From NCBI RefSeq assembly GCF_016219575.1, contig NZ_JACRMG010000027.1:124001-188000 (forward strand): DNA of 64,000 nucleotides. The letters are read 5' to 3'. Positions 37,583 through 46,721 of this stretch are shown here, piece after piece (position 1 is the first letter of the stretch; every line of letters begins with the position of its first letter). The stretch comes from Bradyrhizobium sp. Lineage in GTDB: Bacteria > Pseudomonadota > Alphaproteobacteria > Rhizobiales > Xanthobacteraceae. A program made the translations under genes and the position numbers. The notes below the pieces were generated by a model. It ran no database searches and was not told the origin of the DNA. It was given only the letters and a program-made list of their open reading frames with translations.

Positions 37583-38860
37583 CTATCCGAAAATGTCAGT
37601 CGTGATTCCCGAATACCAGCCGATGTTCTCTTCCTGGGTCTGCTTGCGCAGTTCCGCCGTCTCGCCGGTCTTCGAGACGAAGGTTTCCGCCGCACTGATC
37701 TTGCCGTCCTTCGGCTCGTAGCGGCCGCCGACCTTCACCGCGTTATCCGTCTCGATCAGGCTCCAGCAGGTGTTGTTGTAGCGCGGCGGGAACGTACGAC
37801 TTCCCGTCAGCTCGTTGCGGATGATCATCGCGGCAACCTTGGCCTGGCTGTTGGCGGAGAATGCCGACTTCGGCATGTCGCCCGGGATACAGGCATCGCC
37901 GACGATGAAGAGGTTCGGGTCCTTGGCGGATTTCATCGTGGCCGGATCGATCGGGCAGAATCCCGAAGCATCGGCCAAACCGGCATCACGCGCGATCTTG
38001 CCGGCCATCTGCGCGGGGATGACGTTGACCAGCGCGCAGTCCTTGTAGGTCTCGAAGCCAGTCACCACGGTGCCGGTCTTCGGATCGACGGACTTCAATC
38101 CGTCGTGGACCTTGGGGCCCAGCCACTCGACCATGCCCTTGTAGAAGGTCTCCCAGCCGTCCTGGAAGAGGCCTTGCTTGGAGTAGGTTTCCTTGGGATC
38201 GATAATGACGATCCTGCAATTCGTGCGTCCGCTGGCCTTGAGCACATGCGCCATCATCGATACGCGCTCGTAGGGTCCCGGCGGGCAGCGATAGGGATTG
38301 GGCGGCGCGATCATGACGATGACGCCACCATTCTTGACCTCGTCGAGGCGCTTCTTCAGCAGCTGCGTCTGCGGACCGGCCTTCCACGCATGCGGCATCA
38401 CCTGCTCATGCTCCTGGCCCCAGCCGGGGACGGAATCGTATTTCAGGTCGATGCCCGGAGCGACCACGAGCTTGTCGTAGGACAGGATGGTGTTGTCGGT
38501 GGTCCGGACGCGCTTTTCGTCGCGGTCGATGAAGGCAGCCGTCTGCCGGACGTGGTTGACGCCGTAGTTCTTGGTCAGGGCTTCGTAGCTATGGGTAATC
38601 TGCTCGAATGTCTTGTATCCGCCGAGATAGAGGTTCGAGTGGAAACAGGTCACGAATTTGGCAGAAGGCTCGACCAGCGAGACGTTGATGGCACCGGCGC
38701 TGTCGCGGGCGACATATTTGGCAACTGTCGCGCCGCCCGGCCCGCCTCCGACGACGACCACCCGCGGCCGCGCCTGGCCGATGACGGCCGGCGCCGTCAC
38801 GGCGGATGCGACGACGGCTGCACCGGCACCGAGCAAGCTCCTTCGAGTCATTCCAGACAT
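37583..38860 (-). CDS. soxF: Flavocytochrome c sulfide dehydrogenase flavoprotein (SoxF/FccB)
   Basis: 425 aa with a Tat signal (TRRSLLGAGAAVVASAV), an FAD-binding VVVVGGGPGGATVAKY and the FCSD C-terminal domain. The cysteines expected for the redox disulfide are present (VTCFHSNLY, NTCWSLIE). It oxidises sulfide, passing electrons to the adjacent small cytochrome c. The start at 38860 has GGGGAGAGAACC; the 24-residue longer track start precedes the signal. SoxF and FccB are equivalent names here. Confidence 0.9.
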   Translation of the reverse strand: MSGMTRRSLLGAGAAVVASAVTAPAVIGQARPRVVVVGGGPGGATVAKYVARDSAGAINVSLVEPSAKFVTCFHSNLYLGGYKTFEQITHSYEALTKNYGVNHVRQTAAFIDRDEKRVRTTDNTILSYDKLVVAPGIDLKYDSVPGWGQEHEQVMPHAWKAGPQTQLLKKRLDEVKNGGVIVMIAPPNPYRCPPGPYERVSMMAHVLKASGRTNCRIVIIDPKETYSKQGLFQDGWETFYKGMVEWLGPKVHDGLKSVDPKTGTVVTGFETYKDCALVNVIPAQMAGKIARDAGLADASGFCPIDPATMKSAKDPNLFIVGDACIPGDMPKSAFSANSQAKVAAMIIRNELTGSRTFPPRYNNTCWSLIETDNAVKVGGRYEPKDGKISAAETFVSKTGETAELRKQTQEENIGWYSGITTDIFG

Positions 38861-38965
38861 GGTTCTCTCCCCGCTAAGTTCGATATTGTTGCAGTTCGCG
38901 ATCGTGGCACCGGGCCCGGCGCCCGCAGGCACCGTATTCGTGGCTCGGCGGCGCGGTTCCGGCGG

Positions 38966-39328
38966 TCATTTCTGCGCCTGTCCGGTGAGTTTCAGACTGC
39001 CGAAATAGGCGGCAAGCGCAGCGATCTCTTCCAGCGAAAGGCTGTGCGAGATCGTTCGCATCGTCTCGTTGTCGCGTTGCCCTTCCTTGTAGGAGGTGAT
39101 CACGGCAATGAACTGGTCCTCGGGCCAGGCTACGATGGAGGGCACGCCGCCGATACTGCGGCCGGAAATCTGATGACAGGTCGTACACTGGGCCGAAAGA
39201 TATTCGCCAAGCTCCCTGTCGCCCTTCACCTCGGCGGATACTGCGGCTTGCGCGAATCCGGGCGCCGTCAGGAGCGTCGCCGCCAACGACCCGGCCCTGG
39301 CAAGCCTTCGATATCCGTCAGCAAGCAT
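38966..39328 (-). CDS. soxE: Small cytochrome c (SoxE/FccA-like)
   Basis: 120 aa with a signal peptide and one heme motif (CTTCH). The C-terminal ETMRTISHSLSLEEIAALAA contains the likely distal methionine. It pairs with the FCSD flavoprotein encoded next to it. The ATG at 39328 overlaps the soxD stop (TGATG). It is shorter than the diheme SoxE of Paracoccus, so FccA-like monoheme subunit is the more accurate description. Confidence 0.82.
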   Translation of the reverse strand: MLADGYRRLARAGSLAATLLTAPGFAQAAVSAEVKGDRELGEYLSAQCTTCHQISGRSIGGVPSIVAWPEDQFIAVITSYKEGQRDNETMRTISHSLSLEEIAALAAYFGSLKLTGQAQK

Positions 39329-39999
39329 CAGTCGACCTTCGGGCCCTTCTTCCCGTCCTCCGGCGTGACATCGAGAACCGATGCGCGCCCCGTGATCTTC
39401 GCCTCCGCCTTGCAGTTCGTCATGCAGGGCTTCGGATTCCAGAACTGCTTTTCGACCTTCTCGCGGTCATCGTCATAGAACCCGCCTGCGTTCGGCAACT
39501 TTACACCGGCAAAGTTCTCCTTCGACAGCGTAAAATCCTCCTTGACGACGTCGTTCATGAACATCAGGTAGGCGACGATAGCATATACCTCGTTCGGTTC
39601 GAGCGAGCGGGCGTTGCCATACGGCATCGCGCGCTGGATGTAGTCGAACGCCGTCGATGCATAGGGCCAGAACGAGCCGACGGTCTTCTCCGGACTCTCC
39701 TTCTTGAGGGTTCCGGCGCCGCCTGCCAGAACCGGCCAGCGGCCGGCACCCTCGCCGAATTCTCCGTGACAGGACGCGCAGCGTTCGAGATAGAGCTTCT
39801 CGCCCTCCTTGGCGCTACCCTTGCCGGCAGGAAGCCCCTGGCCGTCGGGACGGACATCCCGGTCCCAGGCCGCGACTTCGTCGGGATGCGCTTCACGGCC
39901 GAGATTGAGCTTTCCCGCCATCGCCGGAGCTATGACGAGGCACAATCCGGCAAGCGCCGCAGCAATCCTAGGATACTTCGACATTCTCGGTTTCGCCAT
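39328..39999 (-). CDS. soxD: SoxD, monoheme cytochrome c subunit of sulfane dehydrogenase
   Basis: 223 aa with a signal peptide ending near AMAGK, heme motif CASCH and the typical SoxD elements RAMPYGNARSLEPNEVYAIV and a CMTNC pair near the end (LDVTPEDGKKGPKVD). The Paracoccus protein continues with a second cytochrome domain after this point; here the gene stops and soxE follows with overlapping codons. It receives electrons from SoxC. An internal ATG at 39984 is an alternative start. Confidence 0.9.
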   Translation of the reverse strand: MAKPRMSKYPRIAAALAGLCLVIAPAMAGKLNLGREAHPDEVAAWDRDVRPDGQGLPAGKGSAKEGEKLYLERCASCHGEFGEGAGRWPVLAGGAGTLKKESPEKTVGSFWPYASTAFDYIQRAMPYGNARSLEPNEVYAIVAYLMFMNDVVKEDFTLSKENFAGVKLPNAGGFYDDDREKVEKQFWNPKPCMTNCKAEAKITGRASVLDVTPEDGKKGPKVD

Positions 40000-41251
40000 T
40001 TGCCTTGACCAGCCAGGTCTGGATGCCGTTGTTGTGATAGATCGAGTTGGTTCCGCGAACTTGTCTCAGCTCGGATTTCGTCGGCTGCACGTAGCCGGTG
40101 TCGTCGACTGCGCGCGACTGCACGAGAAGCTCCTGGCCGCCCCAGTCGAAATCCACATAGAAGCGCGTCAACGACAGCGGCGTCGGCGTGCCGTCGATCC
40201 GCGCAGATCGCCAATTGCGACCGCCGTCCAGCGACACATCGACGCGCCTGATCGTGCCTCGTCCGCTCCACGCCAGTCCGGAAAGGGTGTTCGGCCCCTT
40301 GAACCGCAGCGGCGCCTGCGGACTGGGATTGGTGACCACGGACTTGGCGTCCATGATGAAGGTGAAGCGGCGCGACCGCCCGTCCGCCAGCAGGTCCGTG
40401 TACTTGGAAGTTTCCTCACGGTGGTGCCAGGGCTGATCGCCGACCTCGATGCGGCGCAGCCACTTCACCCACATGTTGCCTTCCCAGCCGGGAACGACGA
40501 TGCGCAGCGGATAGCCCTGTTCCGGCCGCAAGGCCTCGCCGTTCATTGCCCAGACGAGCAGGCAGTCGTTGAGCGCCTTTTCGATCGGAATCGACCGTGT
40601 CATTGCGGCGGCGTCCGCGCCCTCGACGAGCAGCCACTTGCCGTTGTTCTTCAGGCCGGCTTCCTCGAGGACCGCCTTCAGCGGGATGCCGGTATAGACG
40701 ACATTGTGGACCATGCCGTGGGTGAACTGGGCGCCGTTCAACTGCGCGCCGCGCCATTCCATCCCGGAATTCGCCGCACATTCGAGGAAATAGGTGCGAC
40801 TGACCCGGCCCGGAAAGCGCTTGAGATCCGCGAGCGTGAAGACCATCGGCTTGTCGACGAGCCCGTTGATCATGAGACGGTGCTTGCCGGGATCGATCTC
40901 GGCGACGCCGGAATGGTGGCGCTCGAAGCACAACCCGCTCGGGGTGATCGTTCCATCGAGCTCGTGCAGCGGCGTGAAACTGACCGACGACTCCCTGGAG
41001 GCCGTCAGCCACTCCACATCGCGCCGGATCACGTGCTTCTCGAATTTTGACGGCTGGCCGTAGGGCTTGGCGACCACACCGTCGCCCAGATAACGCGCGG
41101 CATCCTGGATCTCGGTGATCAGCGGATCGGGCTTCTGCGGCGGCGCCGCGCGAACGGCAGATGCGCCGAGCGCCAGGCCGCCGGCCGCAAGCCCCGCAGA
41201 CCTGATCAGTTGACGCCGGTTCACCGAACGAAGGTTTCCTTCATCGCCCAT
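39968..41251 (-). CDS. soxC: SoxC, molybdenum sulfane dehydrogenase
   Basis: 427 aa of the sulfite oxidase family with a Tat signal (VNRRQLIRSAGLAAGG). FLECAANSGMEW carries the molybdenum-ligand cysteine (Cys158), and the C-terminal dimerisation domain is present (WSGRGTIRRVDVSLDGGRNW). It oxidises the sulfane sulfur bound to SoxY by six electrons. It overlaps soxD by 32 bp. Full length compared with the family. Confidence 0.95.
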   Translation of the reverse strand: MGDEGNLRSVNRRQLIRSAGLAAGGLALGASAVRAAPPQKPDPLITEIQDAARYLGDGVVAKPYGQPSKFEKHVIRRDVEWLTASRESSVSFTPLHELDGTITPSGLCFERHHSGVAEIDPGKHRLMINGLVDKPMVFTLADLKRFPGRVSRTYFLECAANSGMEWRGAQLNGAQFTHGMVHNVVYTGIPLKAVLEEAGLKNNGKWLLVEGADAAAMTRSIPIEKALNDCLLVWAMNGEALRPEQGYPLRIVVPGWEGNMWVKWLRRIEVGDQPWHHREETSKYTDLLADGRSRRFTFIMDAKSVVTNPSPQAPLRFKGPNTLSGLAWSGRGTIRRVDVSLDGGRNWRSARIDGTPTPLSLTRFYVDFDWGGQELLVQSRAVDDTGYVQPTKSELRQVRGTNSIYHNNGIQTWLVKANGETENVEVS

Positions 41252-41281
41252 GTGCTTCTTCTTTCTCTGGTCGCTCGATCG

Positions 41282-42988
41282 TCACGTTCCCGATACCCGC
41301 ACGGCCGCATTCTCCTTGAGCTGGATCGTCTTTTGCGCGCTGACATGGCTGCGCAAGACATCCCAGATCGGCGGCCCCTGCGTGCCTTCGTTGATGCTGG
41401 CCCAGCCGGCGACGACGTACGATTTCTTCGCGTCGATCGGCTGGCCCGTCTTCAGGTGGGTGAGATTGGAGATTCGATCGCCGGCGGGCTTTGAAACGTC
41501 GATGGCGTAGCCCATGCCGCCGACGCGGACCATGTCGCCGCCGCCCTGGAAATAGGGATCGGGATGGAAGATGTTGTCGGCGACGTCTTCAAGGATGAGC
41601 TTGAGCTGCTCGCCGGTCATTTGCTGGCGATAGCACGCGGGATAGGTCATCGCCGTCGCATTGGTGATGGCCTCCCAGGTGATGGCATCGCCGGGCAGCA
41701 GCGTGCCGCCCCAGCGGAATCCCGGAGACAGCGAAATCTCGGCATCGCGCTGCGTCAGCATGGCGTCGCAAATCAGGTCGTCGAACGTTCCGTTGAAATT
41801 GCCGCGCCGGAACAGCAGAGAATCGGTTCGCCCGATCACGGTGGCGAGTTCGGCGGCGTAGGGCGCCCGGATCTTCTCCACCAGCGCCTTCATGGCGGGA
41901 TCGGGCGCGATGGCGTCCGAAAACACCGGCATCAGCTTGAAGCGGATATCCGTCACGCGCTTGTCCTTCACGGCGAGATCGAGCCGGGAAACGAACTTGC
42001 CGTGCGATCCGGAAGCCGCGAGAACGGTATTGCCGACCTTCACGAGCTCGGGCAGCGCATCGTGGGTGTGAGACGTCAGGATGACGTCGATGCCCTTCAC
42101 TCGGGTCGCAAGCTTGCGGTCGACATCGAATCCATTGTGCGACAGCAGCACGACCACATCCGCCCCTTCCGCACGGGATTGATCGACCTGCTTCTGCATT
42201 TCGTCTTCACGGATGCCGAACTCCCATTTCGGGAACATCCATCGCGGATTGGCGACGGCGGTTCGCGGCAGCGCCTGACCGATCACGGCGATCTTCGCAC
42301 CGCCACGCTCGAACATCTTGCGTGCCTCGAAAACGGGTTCCTGCCACTCGCTGTCACGAACGTTCTGGGCCAGAAATGCGAACGGCGCCTTGTCGGCGAT
42401 TTCCTTGACCCGTTCCGCGCCAAGGGTGAATTCCCAATGCGCCGTCATCGCGTCGGTCTTGAGCGCGGACATGACGTCGACCATGTCCTGGCCCTTGGTC
42501 TGCAACGCGCTCCATGAGCCCTGCCAGGTGTCGCCACCGTCGAGCAGCAGCACCTTGTCGGCGCCGCGCTCCGCGCGGACTGCCGCAACCAGCGTCGCGA
42601 CGCGGTCAAGCCCGCCCATGCGGCCATAGGTCCTGGCCAGCGACGTGAAGTCGTCGGCCGTCAGCGCGTGAGCGTCTGCCGAACCATTCGCAATCCTGTA
42701 ATAGCTCCGGAACGCCTGATCCGTCAGATGCGGCGGCTGCGCCTTGACATCGCCGACCCCGAGATTGATCGAGGGTTCGCGGAAATAGAGCGGAACGAGC
42801 TGGGCGTGAATATCCGTCACGTGCAGAAGCGTGACGGTCCCGAGCGGATCGAATTTGAGGATATCGGCCTGGGTCAGCTTCTGCTGCGCAGCGACCCGCC
42901 CCAGCGGCCCGAGCCCCGAAGCCGCAACGATCGCGGAGGCAGCCGCCGTCGCTTGCAGGAAATCCCTTCTGGAGATCATGCTTTCCAT
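41282..42988 (-). CDS. soxB: SoxB, thiosulfohydrolase
   Basis: 568 aa with a Tat signal (ISRRDFLQATAAASAIVA). It is a dimanganese 5'-nucleotidase-like enzyme with LLHVTDIHAQL, LLLDGGDTWQGS, VVLLSHNGFDVD and ILTSHTHDALPE metal motifs. It hydrolyses the sulfonate group from the SoxY-bound intermediate to release sulfate. An ATG three codons in (42979) could also be used. Part of the soxYZBCD leftward operon. Confidence 0.96.
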   Translation of the reverse strand: MESMISRRDFLQATAAASAIVAASGLGPLGRVAAQQKLTQADILKFDPLGTVTLLHVTDIHAQLVPLYFREPSINLGVGDVKAQPPHLTDQAFRSYYRIANGSADAHALTADDFTSLARTYGRMGGLDRVATLVAAVRAERGADKVLLLDGGDTWQGSWSALQTKGQDMVDVMSALKTDAMTAHWEFTLGAERVKEIADKAPFAFLAQNVRDSEWQEPVFEARKMFERGGAKIAVIGQALPRTAVANPRWMFPKWEFGIREDEMQKQVDQSRAEGADVVVLLSHNGFDVDRKLATRVKGIDVILTSHTHDALPELVKVGNTVLAASGSHGKFVSRLDLAVKDKRVTDIRFKLMPVFSDAIAPDPAMKALVEKIRAPYAAELATVIGRTDSLLFRRGNFNGTFDDLICDAMLTQRDAEISLSPGFRWGGTLLPGDAITWEAITNATAMTYPACYRQQMTGEQLKLILEDVADNIFHPDPYFQGGGDMVRVGGMGYAIDVSKPAGDRISNLTHLKTGQPIDAKKSYVVAGWASINEGTQGPPIWDVLRSHVSAQKTIQLKENAAVRVSGT

Positions 42989-43060
42989 CCCGATGCGCTC
43001 CGGGGAGCGCGCTTGTCTGTCAAAACTGCCGGTTGTCCGGCCTTGGCTACGGTCGAAAGA

Positions 43061-43384
43061 CTAGCCGACCGTCATCTTGTTTTTCGCGACGTATTCCGAA
43101 CCGTCGTCGTCTTTCCAGACGAGCGTGAACTCGCCGGACTCGGTCGCCTTGTAGAAGAACGACTGATAGGGATTGGCGGAGATGGCGGGATGCCAGGTCG
43201 CCTCGAAGATCACCTTGTCGTTGAACTTCGCGGTGAAGGTGTTGATGATCTTTCGCGGAATCGTTTTCCCCGAGGCATCCTTGCGCTGCCCCGACTCCAT
43301 GTCGTGGGAAATGAGCGTCTTGATTTCGATGATTTCCCCGGGCTTCGCCTGAGCCGGGATGCGAACACGCGGTTGACTTGCCAT
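43061..43384 (-). CDS. soxZ: SoxZ, partner of the sulfur carrier SoxY
   Basis: 107 aa, no signal peptide (exported with SoxY), with the family start PRVRIPAQAKPGEIIEIKTL and an Ig-like beta fold. It forms the SoxYZ heterodimer to which thiosulfate sulfur is bound. The ribosome binding site GGCAAGGAAACGAG precedes the ATG. Located 38 bp after soxY. Confidence 0.95.
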   Translation of the reverse strand: MASQPRVRIPAQAKPGEIIEIKTLISHDMESGQRKDASGKTIPRKIINTFTAKFNDKVIFEATWHPAISANPYQSFFYKATESGEFTLVWKDDDGSEYVAKNKMTVG

Positions 43385-43422
43385 CTCGTTTCCTTGCCTG
43401 GTTCAGGTTGATGTGGATTCCG

Positions 43423-43887
43423 TCAGCCGCCGCAGCCGCCGATCGTCACCTTGACCTGGGACTTCGTCATGTAGAGGGAGCCATTGGACATCTCCGCGAT
43501 GCAGATGATGTCCTGGGTCTGCGCGAGCCGCATTCGCGTGGCGGCGAACGCCTTGCCGCAAGCGGGCGTGAACTTGTAGCTGACGACGTTGGGAAGCGGA
43601 TTGCCTTCGGCAAAGACGTGGACGGCCTTGACGTAGTCGGCGTCCGTCATCGGGCTCTCGACCTCGACATTGATGGGAACGACGAGCCCGTTCTCGGCGA
43701 TTTCGGGAACGTCGAGCTTGATCTTGCCGCTGCCGAACTTCTTCTCGCCGTACAGCTTGGCGATGGCGGAAGCCACCTCGTCCGGCGTTGCATCCGCACG
43801 GCCGGCCGCCACGATCACAGCGAGACTTGCGAATCCCGCAAGCCTCAGCGCATCGCGCCGCGAATATTCCGATGACACGACGTGCAT
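43423..43887 (-). CDS. soxY: SoxY, covalent sulfur carrier protein
   Basis: 154 aa with a Tat signal (SRRDALRLAGFASLAVI) and the C-terminal GGCGG swinging arm whose cysteine carries the sulfur substrate. The start is the ATG at 43887: AAGGAG lies six bases before it, while it is directly adjacent to the ATG at 43893, which therefore cannot use it. The track start at 43938 is too far upstream. First gene of the leftward sox operon, divergent from soxA. Confidence 0.95.
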   Translation of the reverse strand: MHVVSSEYSRRDALRLAGFASLAVIVAAGRADATPDEVASAIAKLYGEKKFGSGKIKLDVPEIAENGLVVPINVEVESPMTDADYVKAVHVFAEGNPLPNVVSYKFTPACGKAFAATRMRLAQTQDIICIAEMSNGSLYMTKSQVKVTIGGCGG

Positions 43888-43986
43888 CGCCATCTCCTTA
43901 GGTTTCCTGAAGCCTGCGGCTTGTCCCGCCGGAATCATTTATCTTGACGGCCACGGCCGCGACTGCTCATTATTCCAACATATCAT

Positions 43987-44008
43987 TATATTCTTTTTTA
44001 TGAATGTA
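43987..44008. promoter_or_regulatory. AT-rich inverted repeat between soxY and soxA
   Basis: TATATTC-N8-GAATGTA lies in a markedly AT-rich stretch (about 43970-44010) between the divergent sox operons. It resembles operators of ArsR-type sulfur regulators such as BigR/SqrR. Spacing differs from the palindrome next to the arsR gene, so a shared regulator is only a hypothesis. Confidence 0.4.
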
Positions 44009-44077
44009 AAGCCTGCTTAAGTCGAACAGCTATCGAAATAAGGTCGCGCAAGACGACCCGAAAGGTGGAGGAAAGCG

Positions 44078-44902
44078 ATGAATCGCCCCGGAATCGGGCT
44101 TGCGGCCTGCATGACAGTGCTTGCCGCCCTGTGGACAACAGCCGGCCGAGCCCAGGATGCGGCGGAGAAGGAGATCGAGAAATACCGGGCAATGATCTCC
44201 GACCCGATGTCGAATCCCGGCTATCTCGCCGTCGATCGCGGCGAGGCGCTGTGGCGGGAGAAGCGCGGAGCCAAGGGCGTCTCGCTCGAAGGCTGCGATC
44301 TCGGCCTCGGTGCGGGCAAGCTCGACGGCGCGTTTGCGAAATTACCGCGTTACTTCAAGGATGCCGACCGCGTAATGGATCTCGAGCAGCGGCTGTTGTG
44401 GTGCATGCAGAACCTGCAGGAACTCGACACCAAGGACGTCGTCGCCCGCCGCTTCTCCGGACCGGGAAGACAATCCGACATGGAGGACCTGGTCGCTTTC
44501 ATCGCCAACAAATCCAACGGCATGAAGATCGACATTCCGCTGAGCCATCCGAAAGAGCAGGAAGCCGCGGCCGTCGGCGAGGAAATGTTCTACCGCCGCG
44601 GCGGGGTGAACGATTTTTCCTGTGCGACCTGCCATGCCGAAGACGGCAAGCGCATCCGCCTGCAGGGGCTGCCGAACTTCGCCAAGCCCGGACAGGCTCC
44701 GCGCGAGACCATGGCAAGCTGGCCGACCTATCGCGTGTCGCAGGGCGCGCTGCGCACGATGCAGCATCGCCTGTGGGATTGTTACCGGCAACAACGATGG
44801 CCGATCCCGGAATACGGCTCCGACGGCATCACCGCGCTGACGGTGTTCCTGCAGAAGCAGGCCGCGGGCGGCGAAATCAACGTTCCCTCGATCAAGCGAT
44901 GA
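44078..44902 (+). CDS. soxA: SoxA, thiosulfate-oxidising cytochrome c subunit
   Basis: 274 aa with a signal peptide to about residue 25 (TAGRAQ). A heme motif CATCH lies in the C-terminal domain and [12 protein letters not shown] carries the cysteine that becomes the persulfide heme ligand. The N-terminal domain keeps paired cysteines (GCDLGLG, LWCMQN) but no CxxCH, so this is a monoheme type. SoxAX joins thiosulfate to SoxY. GGAGGAAAGCG precedes the ATG. Confidence 0.95.
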   Translation: MNRPGIGLAACMTVLAALWTTAGRAQDAAEKEIEKYRAMISDPMSNPGYLAVDRGEALWREKRGAKGVSLEGCDLGLGAGKLDGAFAKLPRYFKDADRVMDLEQRLLWCMQNLQELDTKDVVARRFSGPGRQSDMEDLVAFIANKSNGMKIDIPLSHPKEQEAAAVGEEMFYRRGGVNDFSCATCHAEDGKRIRLQGLPNFAKPGQAPRETMASWPTYRVSQGALRTMQHRLWDCYRQQRWPIPEYGSDGITALTVFLQKQAAGGEINVPSIKR

Positions 44903-44906
44903 GGAC

Positions 44907-45542
44907 ATGACGATGAAGCGCATCATTGCTCCCGCACTCCTCGGTATTGCCCTCTCCGTCCCGGCCGTTGCCGGCGCCGCCGCGCAGACCGCGGCAAAGC
45001 CGGTCGATCCCGCCCTTGTCGACAAATTTCTCGCCTCCACCTTCGGCAAGGCGCCGGCCGAATGGCAGGCCCGTATCCAGCCCGACGAGACGCTGCAGGC
45101 CTGCAACAAGTTCCGCAACGACGTCCCCTCGGCCGAAGCCGAAAAGATCACGGCACGGGAAATGGCGCGCGTGGTGTATCCGGCGGACGGCAAGCTGCTC
45201 GGCGACTGGAAGCAAGGCAGGAAGATCGCCAATGACGGGCGCGGCAACCAGTTCTCCGATCCGCCGACAATAGCCAGTGGCGGCAACTGCTATGCCTGTC
45301 ACCAGATGGAGGCGAGCGAGCTGAGCTACGGGACGCTGGGGCCCAGCCTGACGAACTATGGCAAGGACAGGAAGTTTGATCCCGAGGAGATCAAGCGCAC
45401 CTGGGCCAGGGTCTACGACTCGCAGTCGCAGGTGGCCTGCTCGAACATGCCGCGGTTCGGGGCCAACAAGGTGCTCACGGAAGCGCAGATCAGGGACATC
45501 ATCGCTTTCCTGTTCGATCCGGAATCGTCCATCAACAAATAA
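44907..45542 (+). CDS. soxX: SoxX, cytochrome c subunit of SoxAX
   Basis: 211 aa with a signal peptide and heme motif CYACH, preceded by an N-terminal extension of about 80 residues with RIQPDETLQACNKFRNDVPS that is found in the longer type of SoxX. The distal methionine is likely in CSNMPRFG. It starts four bases after the soxA stop and ends at a hairpin. Confidence 0.93.
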   Translation: MTMKRIIAPALLGIALSVPAVAGAAAQTAAKPVDPALVDKFLASTFGKAPAEWQARIQPDETLQACNKFRNDVPSAEAEKITAREMARVVYPADGKLLGDWKQGRKIANDGRGNQFSDPPTIASGGNCYACHQMEASELSYGTLGPSLTNYGKDRKFDPEEIKRTWARVYDSQSQVACSNMPRFGANKVLTEAQIRDIIAFLFDPESSINK

Positions 45543-45567
45543 GGCAGGGGAGCGCGATCCCCCTGCC
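45543..45567. terminator. Hairpin between convergent soxX and YeeE genes
   Basis: GGCAGGGG and CCCCTGCC form an 8-bp perfect stem with a 9-nt loop directly after the soxX TAA. No T-run follows. It would end or protect both convergent transcripts. Confidence 0.55.
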
Positions 45568-45572
45568 TGCGA

Positions 45573-46682
45573 TCACGACTCGCGGCTGAACAGCCGGCTG
45601 ACATTGCGCGAGATCAGCGTGCCCGGCGTTTCGTCCATCAGGAACGCGATGCCGAGCCGCGCGCCCGCGATGATGCCGATGACGGAAAGCGGCCATGACA
45701 GGGCGAGCATCGACCCCGCGGTGATGCCCTGCCCGATCGTGCAACCGCCGGCGAGGATACCGCCCACGCCCATCAACCCGGCACCAACCAGATGACGCCG
45801 CATTTCGCGGTCGTCGTCGAACGCCTCCCAGCGGAACTCACGGGCGAAGAGCGCCGCGAGGTATGCACCAAGCACGGTCCCGATCACGCTGCCGACGCCG
45901 AAATCGGCGAAGGCCTGCGCGTTCAGCAACCCGGCGAACACCGCCTTGCCGACCGTCGATACGAAGGTGAGGCTTTGCGGACGGGCTGGGCCCGAGAACT
46001 CGTCATGCAGGAACGAGGTGAGAAACCACCCGGCCGTCACCAGCAGCCCGAGCACCACGCCAGCCGCGAGAAGCCGCGGCGTCCGCCGCAGCCTCGCATC
46101 GCGCACCGCAAGCAGACACAGCGCGATGCCGAATACCGCGGCGATCAATGGTCTCAGCTCGATGCCTGCCGCGCGCGAAACCAGCGCGGCGATGTCGGTG
46201 CCGGCTTCGGGAAGGCTCACCGAAACCCGCTCGAGAAAAATGATGCGAAAATCGGCGAAGATCCCGCGCAGCATGGCGTAGGCCGCCGCACCCAGGATGA
46301 CGATCACGACCAGACCGCGCAGGTCGCCCGTTCCAAGCCGCACCAGCGAGCCCATGCCGCAGGTGCCGACCAGCGCCATGCCGACACCGAACGCGACGCT
46401 GCCGATCACGATCGAGAGCAGCGGCAGCGCGGCGGGTGCGTAGGTCGTCTCGGCCGGGCTGACCATTCCGGCGAGCACGAGGGCCTGCGTGCCCAGGAGC
46501 GCAATGCCGAGCGCCAGCGCGAACACGCGCAGGCGGCGGCTATCGCCGCCCATGAGAAAATCCTCGATCGCACCGAAGCTGCACAGTCTCGACCGCTGAA
46601 TGGCGAAGCCGAGCACCGTGCCCACCGCAAGTCCGCTCAATGCCTGCACCCAGGCCGACGTCAGCTGCACGGATCCCTCCAT
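45573..46682 (-). CDS. YeeE/YedE-family sulfur transporter (second copy, SoxT-like)
   Basis: 369 aa, about 10 membrane helices, with VGTCGMGSLVRLGTGDLRG and LAGGCTIGQGITAGS. It is only distantly similar to the copy at 36.4 kb, so it is not a recent duplicate. Downstream of the arsR gene and on the same strand (39-bp gap), it is probably controlled by it, as in soxT-soxR type arrangements. Confidence 0.87.
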   Translation of the reverse strand: MEGSVQLTSAWVQALSGLAVGTVLGFAIQRSRLCSFGAIEDFLMGGDSRRLRVFALALGIALLGTQALVLAGMVSPAETTYAPAALPLLSIVIGSVAFGVGMALVGTCGMGSLVRLGTGDLRGLVVIVILGAAAYAMLRGIFADFRIIFLERVSVSLPEAGTDIAALVSRAAGIELRPLIAAVFGIALCLLAVRDARLRRTPRLLAAGVVLGLLVTAGWFLTSFLHDEFSGPARPQSLTFVSTVGKAVFAGLLNAQAFADFGVGSVIGTVLGAYLAALFAREFRWEAFDDDREMRRHLVGAGLMGVGGILAGGCTIGQGITAGSMLALSWPLSVIGIIAGARLGIAFLMDETPGTLISRNVSRLFSRES

Positions 46683-46721
46683 CGCGGCGCAGAGGCAGCG
46701 GCGCGCCGCACGGTGGCCGCG

